From the NCBI GenBank assembly GCA_041687755.1, contig JBDNJM010000048.1:34015-98014 (forward strand): a stretch of 64,000 nt of DNA, written 5' to 3'. This DNA is from JBDNJM01 sp041687755. Its GTDB lineage: Bacteria; Planctomycetota; UBA1135; GCA-002686595. Positions 18,963-27,681 of this stretch are shown piece by piece; positions within the stretch are counted from its first letter, which is position 1, and the number at the start of each line of letters is the position of its first letter. A model generated the notes under the pieces. The model ran no database searches and was not told where the DNA came from. It saw only the letters and a list, made by a program, of their open reading frames with translations. Both the position numbers and the translations under genes were made by a program.

Positions 18963-21155
18963 CTACTCGTCCGTCGGAGCCCCTTCGGTCGCGGCTTCCT
19001 CGGTCGAGCCCGAGTCGTCGCCAGCTTCGCCAGTCTCGGCTTCGCCAGCCTCGTCGCCGCCGGCCTCGTCGCCGAGTTCCTCGAGGTCAGGAGCGGTGGT
19101 CTCGACCTCGGCCGCTGCAGCCGCCGCGGTCTCGCGCGCGGCGCGGGCTGCCGTGCGGCGTGCGTTGCGGGCTTCGCGCTCGACCAGGCGCTCGGCGTCG
19201 TCCACCTCGGCCTGCGTCCACATGTCGTAACGCTCGGCGAAGGCCTCCGGCGCGAAGGGACTCGCGGTCGCCAGCTCGAGCTGGCGCGCGAAATCGAGCC
19301 CTTGGAGCAGCCCGTTGTAGTCCTGCATCGTCATCCGCTCGATCGGCTCGGGACGCTTGCCGGCCAGGCGCACGAGGTAGACGGAGTCTCCCGCAGGAGT
19401 CGACTGGACCTCGCTGATCTGGTTCTCTTCGAGGGTGTAGGACATGTGGCTGCCGCGCATCAGCTCGTGCAGCGGGTCCTCGAAGTTCGGATCGTCGTCG
19501 GCGGTGGTCGTGCGCGGCAGGAAGTCCCGACGCGCGACGGTCAGGCCCCGCTCGGCCGAAGCGGTAGAGAAGTCGCCTTCGGCGACGGCCAGAGGCAGCT
19601 CGGGCTGTTGTTCGTCGGGGTCCAGCTCCTCGGTCGCCTCCTCGGTCGCCTCCGCCTGAATAGCGACGGCCTGCAGCGACTCGCGCAGAGCCCCCAGATC
19701 TTCCGTGGCGAGCTCGGAAGCGCGCTCGGCCGCCCACTCTTCGAGAACCTCGTCGCGAATATCCGCAATCGGCTTGAGCTCGGCTTCGCGCTTCGAGATT
19801 AGCCGCGGCACGGCAATGCCGGCCTTGTCGACGACCACGTTGGTCAACAGCTCTTCGGGCTGGTTGAGGCGACCGATCTGTCCCGACAGGGCGGGACCTG
19901 CCAGGCCCGACTCGTACTCGCGCCACTCCTCGCGGCTCAGCGGCTCGCTGACCGACACGAACGCGAGGCCGAGGCGCTCGGCCTCCGCGGACAGGTTCAC
20001 GGTTTCGGCAGCGCTCAAGGTTGCTTGGGCCTCGGTCAGCCAGGCGCGCATGCCGGAGAGCAGCTTGGCCTCATGGGCACTGAGCGCCCGAACTTCCTCG
20101 TACGGGAAGTAGAGCTCGTCCTTCTCGGGCAGCGGGGCGGTCTCGCCCTCCTCCAGCTCCGCCTTGTCCTGCTCGGGCTTGCGGAAGCGGTTGAAGTAGT
20201 ACGTGTCGTAGTACGCCTGGCCCTGGGCCTCGGCGTCCCAGTCCTCGGCGAGCGGGTACGCGGCCAGAAGCGCTTCACCGACGGTCTCGGGCGCCTCCTC
20301 GTCGAACACCACGCCGATCAGCTCCGCCGCGTGGGCGACGGGCAGCTGGTACTGCGAAGTCTGGAACACCGGGCGCTCGGCGAGCCACGCCGAGATGTCC
20401 TCGTCGCTGGGGGCCTCGGCGCTCGCGGCGTCGAGGTACTCGTCGCGCGAGAGCTGCACCACATCAAAGGCCCACTCTTGGTTGCCTTCGGCCCAGCGCT
20501 TGCGCACCTCGTCGCCCGAGGGCACCTCAAGCAGGGTGCGCGAGAGCTGCTCGTAGCGCACGCCGCGGAGCACCTTGCGGTAGGTCTCGGTGAGCGCGTC
20601 CACGCCACCGTACCGGTTCATGGTCGACTCCAGCTGGTTGGCGCCACCGTAGGCGGCCACAAGCGGGCGCAGCTCTTCTTTCAGCTCCTTCTCGCTGACC
20701 GTGATGCCGGCCTGCACGGCCAGGTCGTCCATGAGCATGGTGCGCGTCATGGTCAGGTCATCCACGCGCATGTCCGCGCGCATCACCGAGATCAGCCCGT
20801 CGAACGCGCGCTTCTCAGCGATCATGTCCTTGTAGAGGATCTCGGTCGGCTCCTGGCCAGGCAGCGTGTAGCGCGCCACGACTGGGTTCACGCCGGCGCC
20901 GCCCTGACCGCTGAACGCCCCGGGCGGGAGCAGGAAGAAGATCACCAGGAAGATCAGCAGCAGGATCATCAGCGCATACGCCAGCGGGTTGCGACCCTTG
21001 GGCGTGCGCAGCAGTTCCTCGGCCTCCAGGAAGTCCTCAGCGCTCGGCTCGGCGTGCTCCAACTCACCTTCAACCGGGCCACCGCTCGGGGCGTGGGCAT
21101 CGCCCGACGACTTGCGGGCCGGGGTACTCGAGTGCTTGCGGGACTTGGAGGACAT
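18963..21155 (-). CDS. Membrane-anchored SurA/PpiD-like chaperone
   Basis: This 730-residue protein has a cytoplasmic N-terminal tail of about 55 residues, one membrane helix (about 57-77, LAYALMILLLIFLVIFFLL) and a long extracytoplasmic region. The segment after the helix contains a SurA_N-like helical stretch (ITVSEKELKEEL...MNRYGGVDALTE), matching PpiD-type foldases. A recognisable parvulin core with its catalytic residues is not obvious, so it may be chaperone-only. The last 90 residues are strongly acidic and alanine-rich, and probably disordered. The role inferred is folding of exported proteins. Confidence 0.7.
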   Translation of the reverse strand: MSSKSRKHSSTPARKSSGDAHAPSGGPVEGELEHAEPSAEDFLEAEELLRTPKGRNPLAYALMILLLIFLVIFFLLPPGAFSGQGGAGVNPVVARYTLPGQEPTEILYKDMIAEKRAFDGLISVMRADMRVDDLTMTRTMLMDDLAVQAGITVSEKELKEELRPLVAAYGGANQLESTMNRYGGVDALTETYRKVLRGVRYEQLSRTLLEVPSGDEVRKRWAEGNQEWAFDVVQLSRDEYLDAASAEAPSDEDISAWLAERPVFQTSQYQLPVAHAAELIGVVFDEEAPETVGEALLAAYPLAEDWDAEAQGQAYYDTYYFNRFRKPEQDKAELEEGETAPLPEKDELYFPYEEVRALSAHEAKLLSGMRAWLTEAQATLSAAETVNLSAEAERLGLAFVSVSEPLSREEWREYESGLAGPALSGQIGRLNQPEELLTNVVVDKAGIAVPRLISKREAELKPIADIRDEVLEEWAAERASELATEDLGALRESLQAVAIQAEATEEATEELDPDEQQPELPLAVAEGDFSTASAERGLTVARRDFLPRTTTADDDPNFEDPLHELMRGSHMSYTLEENQISEVQSTPAGDSVYLVRLAGKRPEPIERMTMQDYNGLLQGLDFARQLELATASPFAPEAFAERYDMWTQAEVDDAERLVEREARNARRTAARAARETAAAAAAEVETTAPDLEELGDEAGGDEAGEAETGEAGDDSGSTEEAATEGAPTDE

Positions 21156-21730
21156 GGGTCGAAAACCGGTTCTGGAGCGGGCTGGCGAGTTCGGGGCCGG
21201 AGGGCCCCAAGGGCGGCCCGGACCGTTGACTGGGGAGCACCCGGTCGGGAATGCCGGGGGGCAAGGAGTCTATCCACCCGGCGCGCCCGGGTCTTGGGCT
21301 CAATACAACTTGCCCTCCCCTCTGGGGCCTGACCGGAATCCGCCACTCGGGCGTCGCCGGCCTCCAGCCGAGCCTCCGGAGCGCCGATTCCCGCCGCCCG
21401 TCCCGCCATTTTCGCCCGCGAGGTCCGAAAGACCCCTCCCCGCAGAACCAGCGCGGCTCCCCACCGGAGCCCGCATGGCGGATCGAGGCCAGCGAATCCG
21501 GAGACCCTCTGGTGGCATGCCTGCGCTCGAAAGCCGGGGCCCCATGACCGACCGTGAGGCCTCGTGACCCGGACGCTGGCCTGTGAGGCAGACTCCTAGC
21601 GCACGGCCCTCAAGGGCCGGACCTTCCGCGGGCGCAATGGCGGGTACCTGAAGCCGGCGAGCGGCCTGCAGGGGTCAGGGGGACAAGCGGACTCGAGCGA
21701 AGTGGCGGACTTCCGGTTAGACCCCGGGCG
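21156..21730. other. Intergenic region, 575 bp, no gene seen
   Basis: Overlapping short frames exist here but none shows conserved-looking composition or a plausible start. The region separates the SurA/PpiD-like gene from the end of the 20.7-kb minus-strand operon, so it should contain a terminator for the latter and the promoter for the former. A 5-bp hairpin near 21699-21713 is too weak to call. Confidence 0.35.
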
Positions 21731-23197
21731 TCAGTCGCGGGCGAGTTCGCCGTCGCGCGGCAGGTCCTCGATTGAGGCCAGGCTGAAGCGGTCGAGGAAT
21801 TCGTCCGTTGTGCCGTAGAGCAAGGGCGAGCCGGGTTGATCGGCCCGGCCGGTCACCCTCGCCAGCCGGCGGTCCACCAGCTGGCGCAGGACGGGGCCGG
21901 CCTGAACGCCGCGGATGGCCTCGATCTCGGCTTTGGTGACCGGTTGGCGGTACGCGATGATCGCGAGCGTCTCCAGGGCTGCCTGGCTGATGCGCTCGAC
22001 GCGCCGCGAGCGGTCGAGGCGGGTGACGACTTCGCCGAAGCGTTCGTCGGTGAACAGGCGCCAGCCGCCGGCGATCTCGCGGACCACGATCGGCAGCGCG
22101 CCCGACTCGAAGCGGCGCGAGAGCTCGGCGAGCACCCGCAGGACGCCGCCCTTGGCCAACTTCACGCGCTTCGCAGGCTTGGCGCTCGCGCCCTCCGGCT
22201 GCTGCTCCGCTTCACTCTCCGCAGCACTGTTCGGAGCACTGTTCGGAGCACTGTTCGGAGCACTGTTCGGAGCACTGTTCGGAGCACTGTTCGGAGCACT
22301 GTTCGGAGCACCCTTCGGAGCACCCTCCGGAGCGCTGTCGTCGGACTCCGACGAGCTCTCTTCCTCGGGCGCCGCATCGACGGCCTCGGCGCCTTCGGCG
22401 GCGTTCGCGTCCTCGTCTCCGTCCGCGGCGACTTCAGCCTCCCGCTTCGCGATCGCCTCCGCCTTCGCCTGCGCTTTCGCCGCCGCGAGCGCGGCGGCCT
22501 CCGCCTCCCGCTCCCCCGCCGTCAACAAATCCAAGAGCCGCCCGGTGGTCAGGGGCTCGGGCGAGGCGAACAGCAGCGCGCCGGCCGACTCCACGTAGGC
22601 CTCGAACGTGCCCTCGTCCATGCCCGGCGGCGGCCCGGCCTCGGCCTCGGGCGGAGCTCCGCGCTCGAGCTCGGGCTCCGGCTGCGCCTCCGCGGATTCT
22701 TCCTGGTCGGTTTCGCCCTCCGCCGCTTGGGCTTCCTCCGCCTCCTGATCCTCAGCAGAAGCCTGCTGGCCCTCGAGGTCCTCGTCGAACTCGGCATCCA
22801 CGTCCAGCTCCGGCTGCTCGGGCTCCGGCTGCTCGGCCACTTCGGGCTGCGCCGGCTCGGGCTCCTCAGGCTCCGCGAGCTCCGCCGACTCGGACACCTC
22901 GGCACCGTCGCTCTCCGACGCCTCGCCGCCGTCCTGGCCCGCGGGCTCCTCGTCCTCGAGCGCCGCCTCCAGCGCCTCGATGCCCGACCCATCGTCGGCG
23001 AGCAGCGCCTCCAGCAGGGCCTCCTCGGCGGCGTCCAGGTCCTGGGCGCCCTCACCCGTTCGATCCTTGCCGGCCTGTGCCGCACCTTGTTCGGCGTCCG
23101 ATCCGGCGTCGACGTCGGTTTCCGCTTCTTGGCTGTCCATCACCCGAGGATCCGGTTCGGCCGGCGCAGATTCAAGCGCGCCCGCCGATTCGGCCAT
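21731..23197 (-). CDS. scpB: SMC-ScpAB condensin subunit ScpB with long acidic insertions
   Basis: ScpB dimers bind ScpA and regulate SMC in chromosome segregation. The conserved winged-helix sequence is split: ALLFASPEPLTTGRLLDLL lies at about 207-225, then about 110 low-complexity residues intervene, and the rest continues from about 336 (REIAGGWRLFT, ISQAALETLAIIAYRQPVTKAEIE, RQLVDRRLARVTG). A further 195 acidic residues precede the domain. Total length is 488 against about 200 normally. The insertion includes a tetrapeptide APNS repeat encoded by a 12-bp minisatellite. It is the last gene of the pseudopilus operon, 14 bases after the PPIase lipoprotein gene. No scpA is present in the window. 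Confidence 0.88.
   Translation of the reverse strand: MAESAGALESAPAEPDPRVMDSQEAETDVDAGSDAEQGAAQAGKDRTGEGAQDLDAAEEALLEALLADDGSGIEALEAALEDEEPAGQDGGEASESDGAEVSESAELAEPEEPEPAQPEVAEQPEPEQPELDVDAEFDEDLEGQQASAEDQEAEEAQAAEGETDQEESAEAQPEPELERGAPPEAEAGPPPGMDEGTFEAYVESAGALLFASPEPLTTGRLLDLLTAGEREAEAAALAAAKAQAKAEAIAKREAEVAADGDEDANAAEGAEAVDAAPEEESSSESDDSAPEGAPKGAPNSAPNSAPNSAPNSAPNSAPNSAPNSAAESEAEQQPEGASAKPAKRVKLAKGGVLRVLAELSRRFESGALPIVVREIAGGWRLFTDERFGEVVTRLDRSRRVERISQAALETLAIIAYRQPVTKAEIEAIRGVQAGPVLRQLVDRRLARVTGRADQPGSPLLYGTTDEFLDRFSLASIEDLPRDGELARD
22225..22332. repeat. 12-bp minisatellite inside scpB, 9 units
   Basis: The unit CACTGTTCGGAG occurs seven times exactly in tandem (22225-22308), followed by two units with one or two changes (to 22332). 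It encodes the APNS tetrapeptide on the minus strand. Because the period is a multiple of three, unit gain or loss preserves the frame. Confidence 0.95.
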
Positions 23198-23211
23198 TCA
23201 GCCGACGCCCA

Positions 23212-24195
23212 TCAGCCGTCCAGCAGCTGGAACAGCGGAGCCAATTCGACCTGGTAGCGGTTCTCCATCTGGATCTGCCAAAACAGGAATTCCTCCTCCG
23301 AGACGGCTGTCTCGCCCAGCGAGTCCTCCACGCCCGACCCGACGGCGGACCAGTCGCCTACGAGCGGAGCGGGCCGCTCCTCGACGCGCACGAGCACGGT
23401 CGCGCCGCCTTCCGAGGAGAGCGGCCCGCCGATCTCTCCGAGCGGCGTCAGGAACACGAGGTTCGCCAGGGGCGACTGGGGCGCGTTGACCAGGAACGGA
23501 ATGATCCCGCCCTCCTTCGCCGAGGGGTCTCGAGAGAGCTCGCCCACCAGCGCGATGAAGTCCTCGCCCGCCGCCGCGCGCTGAGCGGCCGCCTCCGCGG
23601 TCGCCTCGTCCGCCACCAGGATCCGCACGCGCGCGTTCTCCTGACCCAGGGTGAACGCCCGCACGACGCGCTCCAGGACCATTTCGCTCAGCGTGTCCTT
23701 GCTGACCGCAGCCCGGAAGGCGGCGGGGTCGCGCTGCATAACCTCCGTCACGAACTCCTCGAGATCCATGCCCTCGGGCACGACCTCTCGGGCGAACTCG
23801 CCGATATGCGCGGCCGAGCGCCGGTCGACCTCGCGCGGGTCCAGCTGCAGCCCGATCCGAGCCGCCTCCTGGCGCGCAAGCCGCTCCCCGATTGCCCGGT
23901 TGATCTCGCCGCGCAGGACGTCGCCCTGCCGATGGCTGAGGCCGGAGATCAGGTCCGCCGCCGTCAGCTCCAGGCGCCCAATACGACCGAGCACGTGGGA
24001 GTCGGAACGTGTCCCAGACGGCGATTCCGCGCCCTCCGCGGCGCTCGCGTCCACAACTTCCACGGGGTCGGGCATCGCCTCCGTCGGCTGTGCGCTCACC
24101 GGCACGTCGTTGAAGTCCGGCAGGTGCGGACCGCCGTGGCAGCCGCCTAGCAGCGCCAGCGCGGCGCACCCGGTCCACTTGGAAACAGTTCTCAT
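23212..24195 (-). CDS. Putative PPIC-type peptidyl-prolyl isomerase lipoprotein
   Basis: This 327-residue protein begins with a signal peptide and lipobox (ALLGGC, acylated Cys19). The C-terminal half contains ARVRILVADEATAEAAAQRAAAGEDF, then LSRDPSAKEGGIIPFL and PLGEIGGPLSSEGGATVLVRVEE, which is the layout of parvulin (PPIC) domains. It would fold exported proteins at the membrane surface. Its ATG overlaps the stop of the upstream gene (ATGA), and scpB follows after 14 bases. A role in folding the pseudopilins of the same operon is an inference. Confidence 0.78.
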   Translation of the reverse strand: MRTVSKWTGCAALALLGGCHGGPHLPDFNDVPVSAQPTEAMPDPVEVVDASAAEGAESPSGTRSDSHVLGRIGRLELTAADLISGLSHRQGDVLRGEINRAIGERLARQEAARIGLQLDPREVDRRSAAHIGEFAREVVPEGMDLEEFVTEVMQRDPAAFRAAVSKDTLSEMVLERVVRAFTLGQENARVRILVADEATAEAAAQRAAAGEDFIALVGELSRDPSAKEGGIIPFLVNAPQSPLANLVFLTPLGEIGGPLSSEGGATVLVRVEERPAPLVGDWSAVGSGVEDSLGETAVSEEEFLFWQIQMENRYQVELAPLFQLLDG

Positions 24196-25862
24196 CGGTA
24201 CACCACCTGGCGTTGCTTGCCGAGCCCACCGCAGTGGATGTCCTCGATCGTTCGCGGCTGCGCGCCCTGGGCGCCCATGTCAATAATCTCGAAGTAACCG
24301 AGCCCCCCGCAGGCGGAGTGCGGCAGGAACGAGATGCGCCCCGGCTCGTAAAGGTTGCTCTTCTCTGCGGCGTACGCCGTCATCCACTGGGTGCGGTCAT
24401 TGGGACTCAGCTGCACCCACATTTCGTCCTTGTCCGGCCCGTCGTTGCTCCCGAGCCGTCCAGCGAGCGCTTCCTGGTTGCGCTGGTAGCGGCCGATGCG
24501 CTCGAGCAATTCCGCACGCTCCGCCTCGACGCCGGTCAGCTCTTCCGTGGACGCTTGCTCGGGCAGGCCCGCCAGGGCCTCCGCCTCGCCCAGCATCCAG
24601 GTCGCTGCCCCATAGCTCGCCTGGCGCGCGCGCACGCCCTCCCGGGCCCCCCAAACGGCTTCCAGCTCCTCCCTCGAGATGTCGGGGTCGATCTGTTCGA
24701 CGTCGCTGACGACCGCATCGAACACCAGCCCGGGGAGTTCACTCGTGACCCACTCTTTCGCGCTGTCCGGCGTTTCCATGTCGCGCGCCGCATCGCGAAC
24801 CAGCCGCGCCGTCCAGTAGGGCACCCGCCGCCGCACGCGCTCGGCCAGGTCGCGCACCGCTTGCGCGTCGATGCGCGCCTCCAGCTTGTCCGCGTCCTCG
24901 AGCAGCGCCGAGTCCTCGTAGGCGCCGCGCCAGGCGGCCAGCTCCTGCCGCGCGTCAGCGACCCGACCGCGTCGCGCGAGCCGCTCGATATCGCCGAGCA
25001 GGTCCGATTCGGCCTGGGCCGCGGCCTTCAGCTCCGCGCGCGACAGCGACGCCTCGAGATCGATCGGCGCCTCGAACTCCCCCGCACCCGCGCGCGCGGC
25101 CAGCTCCTGCCAGGCCTCGAACGCGTGCACGTGATCGCCTATTTGCGCCGAACTCTGGGCCAGCTGCAGCAGCGCGCCGCGCGCCGCCTCACCGCCCGCC
25201 GCGATCTCGCCGGCCACCATCTCGAGCGCTCGGGCGTACAGCTCGTCGCGCGTGTAGAGATCCCCGGCGGGCACCAGCTTCTGGGTGATTGCGCCCGCGA
25301 TCCGTCCGGTCGGCAGCAGCGTCACGCCCGCGCGAGTCTTGACGTGCAGCACGTCGGAGGAGCGCAGCTCGATGCGGCCGACCAGCTCCTGACCACCCAG
25401 CAGGGGAATCACGTCCGCCGTCGCCAGCAGCTCCTCGACCTCCTCGGAGATGTACCCGAAGCGCCGCTGCAGCTCGCGCTCCTGCACGGGATCCAGCAGC
25501 AGCCAAGGCAGGTCCAGTCGCCCGCCGTCCTCGAGCTTGAGCAAGTCGAGCCCAGCCTCGGAGTGCGCGGTGACCGCGGCGAACAGCATGCTGCCGTCGC
25601 GCAGCCGCAGCAGCTCCAGCTGGTCCGCGAGCCGCAGCGGCTCCAGCGCCGCCTCGCGCAACGCACCCAGCTCCCGGGCCTCGGCGCCGCCCGGTTCCAC
25701 CGTCGCGGGCAGTTCCCCGGTCAGCGCCGCCTGCGCGCGGGTCAGCGCCGCCTGCAGGCCGGGCCTCTCACCGCCTTGCTGGTGAACGAAGGCTGCGCAG
25801 AGCGCGGGAGCGCCGAGCACCAGCGCCAGGCCAGCGCTCTTCGTCGTGATGTGTCGTTGCAT
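24192..25862 (-). CDS. Secreted protein of unknown function
   Basis: This 556-residue protein starts with a signal peptide (MQRHITTKSAGLALVLGAPALCAA). Residues about 70-170 contain beta-rich segments such as LRDGSMLFAAVTAHS and VGRIELRSSDVLHVKTRAG that look like small barrel (SH3/LSm-like) folds. The remainder is helical with a TPR-like feel (ALEMVAGEIAAGGEAARGALLQLA). I do not recognise the family. It is encoded between pseudopilin GspI and the PPIase lipoprotein and overlaps the latter by four bases, so it probably works with the pseudopilus. Confidence 0.7.
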   Translation of the reverse strand: MQRHITTKSAGLALVLGAPALCAAFVHQQGGERPGLQAALTRAQAALTGELPATVEPGGAEARELGALREAALEPLRLADQLELLRLRDGSMLFAAVTAHSEAGLDLLKLEDGGRLDLPWLLLDPVQERELQRRFGYISEEVEELLATADVIPLLGGQELVGRIELRSSDVLHVKTRAGVTLLPTGRIAGAITQKLVPAGDLYTRDELYARALEMVAGEIAAGGEAARGALLQLAQSSAQIGDHVHAFEAWQELAARAGAGEFEAPIDLEASLSRAELKAAAQAESDLLGDIERLARRGRVADARQELAAWRGAYEDSALLEDADKLEARIDAQAVRDLAERVRRRVPYWTARLVRDAARDMETPDSAKEWVTSELPGLVFDAVVSDVEQIDPDISREELEAVWGAREGVRARQASYGAATWMLGEAEALAGLPEQASTEELTGVEAERAELLERIGRYQRNQEALAGRLGSNDGPDKDEMWVQLSPNDRTQWMTAYAAEKSNLYEPGRISFLPHSACGGLGYFEIIDMGAQGAQPRTIEDIHCGGLGKQRQVVYR

Positions 25863-25939
25863 GGTTCTCGTCTCGTTCGTCGACGCCGCTCAGGCCGGCT
25901 CAGCCGCACGTGCGGCTGGACCGAAGGTCGGGGTCCAGG

Positions 25940-26542
25940 TCATTCGTTCGCGCCGCCGGATGTTTCGCCGTCCGCTGTTTCGTCGTCCGCGCTCGGCTCC
26001 GGCAGCAGACCGGGGTCCGCCAGGTCGGGCGTCAGCCGCTGGCGCAGCCGCCGACCGAAGGTCACCGTTTGGGGCAGCAGCAGCGTCTTCGACAGCACCT
26101 GCCCGCGCCCGTCCGTGCGCCAGCGTACCGTGACCCGCGCTTTGAACAGCGCCGGCGGCGCGATCCTGCCCGGCGCCACCCGCTCCACCGGCCCCGGCTC
26201 GGCCTCAACGGACCAGGTCATGCCGGGAAAGCCCTCCAGCGGCTGGTCGGACACGGCGCGCGGTGGACCGATGCCGCCGTCCGGCAGCAGGGGGAACAGG
26301 CCGTCTTCCACGCGCGCGACCGCGATCTCCAGCGCCGTCGCCGCCTCGACCCGCGTGCGCGCGCCGGCGGACATCAGCGCGCCGTAGCTGAACAGGCTCA
26401 GCAGCGCCGTAGCGCCGACGGCCAACAGCCCCAGCGCCAGCACGACCTCGAGCAGCGTGAAGGCCGCCCGGCTCGTGAGCCGGGTGTTCGAGAGCCCAGT
26501 GTTCGAGAGCCCAGTGTTCCTGCGATCGCCTCGGATGCTCAT
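25940..26542 (-). CDS. GspI/PilV-type minor pseudopilin
   Basis: This 200-residue protein has a type III (prepilin) signal: after basic leader residues, AA|FTLLEVVLALGLLAVG with Glu5 of the mature protein present. The residue before the cleavage site is Ala27 rather than Gly, which prepilin peptidases tolerate. The leader contains a duplicated NTGLS encoded by a 15-bp repeat (26484-26513). The start at 26542 overlaps the stop of the upstream gspJ-like gene (ATGA). The globular part is beta-rich as in GspI. The C-terminus is acidic and low complexity. Confidence 0.78.
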   Translation of the reverse strand: MSIRGDRRNTGLSNTGLSNTRLTSRAAFTLLEVVLALGLLAVGATALLSLFSYGALMSAGARTRVEAATALEIAVARVEDGLFPLLPDGGIGPPRAVSDQPLEGFPGMTWSVEAEPGPVERVAPGRIAPPALFKARVTVRWRTDGRGQVLSKTLLLPQTVTFGRRLRQRLTPDLADPGLLPEPSADDETADGETSGGANE

Positions 26543-27681
26543 CGCCGCCACTCCTCGCGCGCCGTCGCCAGCCGCACCTCGCGCACGGCCGGCGAGCCCC
26601 ACTGGACCGGCGTCCCGAAGCGCAACAGCGTGCGCTGGGTCCCGCGCTGCGCGCGCGCCACCGCCGCCCAGCCCTCGTCGTCCGCCGCGCCCAGCAGCTC
26701 GACCCACTCCTCGCCGATCAACAGCGCCGTGCCCGCCTCCGGCAGGCGCTCGGCGCGCCCGAACCGCAGCCGCTCCGCATCGATCTCCGCCGACTCCGCG
26801 AGCCGCGGCCGACGCCGATGCACGCGCTCCGGCTCAAGCTCCAGCTCGATCCGTACCCGTCGCGGCAGCACCGGCGGCCCGGGCGTCGCGGGCAGCGCGG
26901 CCGAGCGCGCGTTCCAGTCCGACAGCTCCGGATCGACGCGCGAAAGCCCGCGCGCATCCCACTGGCGCAGCGACTCCCCGAGCTGTGTGCCCGGGTTCCA
27001 GCCGCGCTCCAGCGAGGTCAGCTCCCCCGCGAACTGCACCTCGAAGCGCAGCACCCGTTCGGCCAACACGTCGCCCTCGCCGGACAGCAGCACGTCCTCC
27101 AACAGAGTCCCGGCCTTCGCCAGCGGCACGTCGAAGAACGAGCGCCCCGGACCCTGCTCCAGGCGCTCGGCGCGCACGAGCTGCAGGTCCCCGCGACGCC
27201 CGGCGGCGCCCTCCGAGGGCTTGCCGGTCAGGCTCGGCTGCAGGCCGTACAGCACCTCCACCAGCGGCGCGCGCCCGACGCGCTCGAGCAGCCGCCGCGC
27301 ATCGAGGTCCGGGTTGTCGGTGTCCACGACCGACTCCAGTCCGCCGAGCCGCTCCAGGTCTCGCGGCGACGCGCGCCGCACGAGCCGCACGAGCGGCACC
27401 GTCCGCCCCGCGATGCCGTCGCCGTCCACGTCCATCCGCAGCCAGCCGGCCACAAGATCGGCCGCGTCCCCGCCCGCCAGGCTCGCGAAGTCCGCCTCGA
27501 GCCACTCCAGCGCCGAGCCCTCGGCCAGCATCAGCTCGCGCTCGGTCCCCGCGCGATCGATCACGGTCAGCGACCCGTCGATTAGCTGCACGACCCCGAC
27601 GGTCAACAGCGCGAACAGCCCGAGCGCGAGCACGAGCTCGATCAACGTCAGGCCGCGTGCACCTCGGTTCAGCGCAGCCAT
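26539..27681 (-). CDS. GspJ/PulJ-type minor pseudopilin, enlarged
   Basis: This 380-residue protein has a prepilin motif at RG|LTLIELVLALGLFALL (cleavage after Gly10, Glu15 retained). GspJ is normally about 200 residues; here the C-terminal 150 are extra and include an LIGEEWVELL segment also seen in the GspK-like protein upstream. The ATG at 27681 was chosen because it places the prepilin motif at the N-terminus; it overlaps the end of the GspK-like gene by 13 bases. In type II secretion, GspI, J and K form the pseudopilus tip complex. Confidence 0.8.
   Translation of the reverse strand: MAALNRGARGLTLIELVLALGLFALLTVGVVQLIDGSLTVIDRAGTERELMLAEGSALEWLEADFASLAGGDAADLVAGWLRMDVDGDGIAGRTVPLVRLVRRASPRDLERLGGLESVVDTDNPDLDARRLLERVGRAPLVEVLYGLQPSLTGKPSEGAAGRRGDLQLVRAERLEQGPGRSFFDVPLAKAGTLLEDVLLSGEGDVLAERVLRFEVQFAGELTSLERGWNPGTQLGESLRQWDARGLSRVDPELSDWNARSAALPATPGPPVLPRRVRIELELEPERVHRRRPRLAESAEIDAERLRFGRAERLPEAGTALLIGEEWVELLGAADDEGWAAVARAQRGTQRTLLRFGTPVQWGSPAVREVRLATAREEWRR

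Noticed and set aside
22225..22332. Regular repeats resembling a CRISPR array
   Set aside because: The units are 12 bp with no spacers; it is a coding minisatellite.
21836..23257. 473-codon plus-strand frame rich in Leu and Arg
   Set aside because: It is a shadow of scpB and its repeats; the minus-strand translation carries the ScpB motifs.
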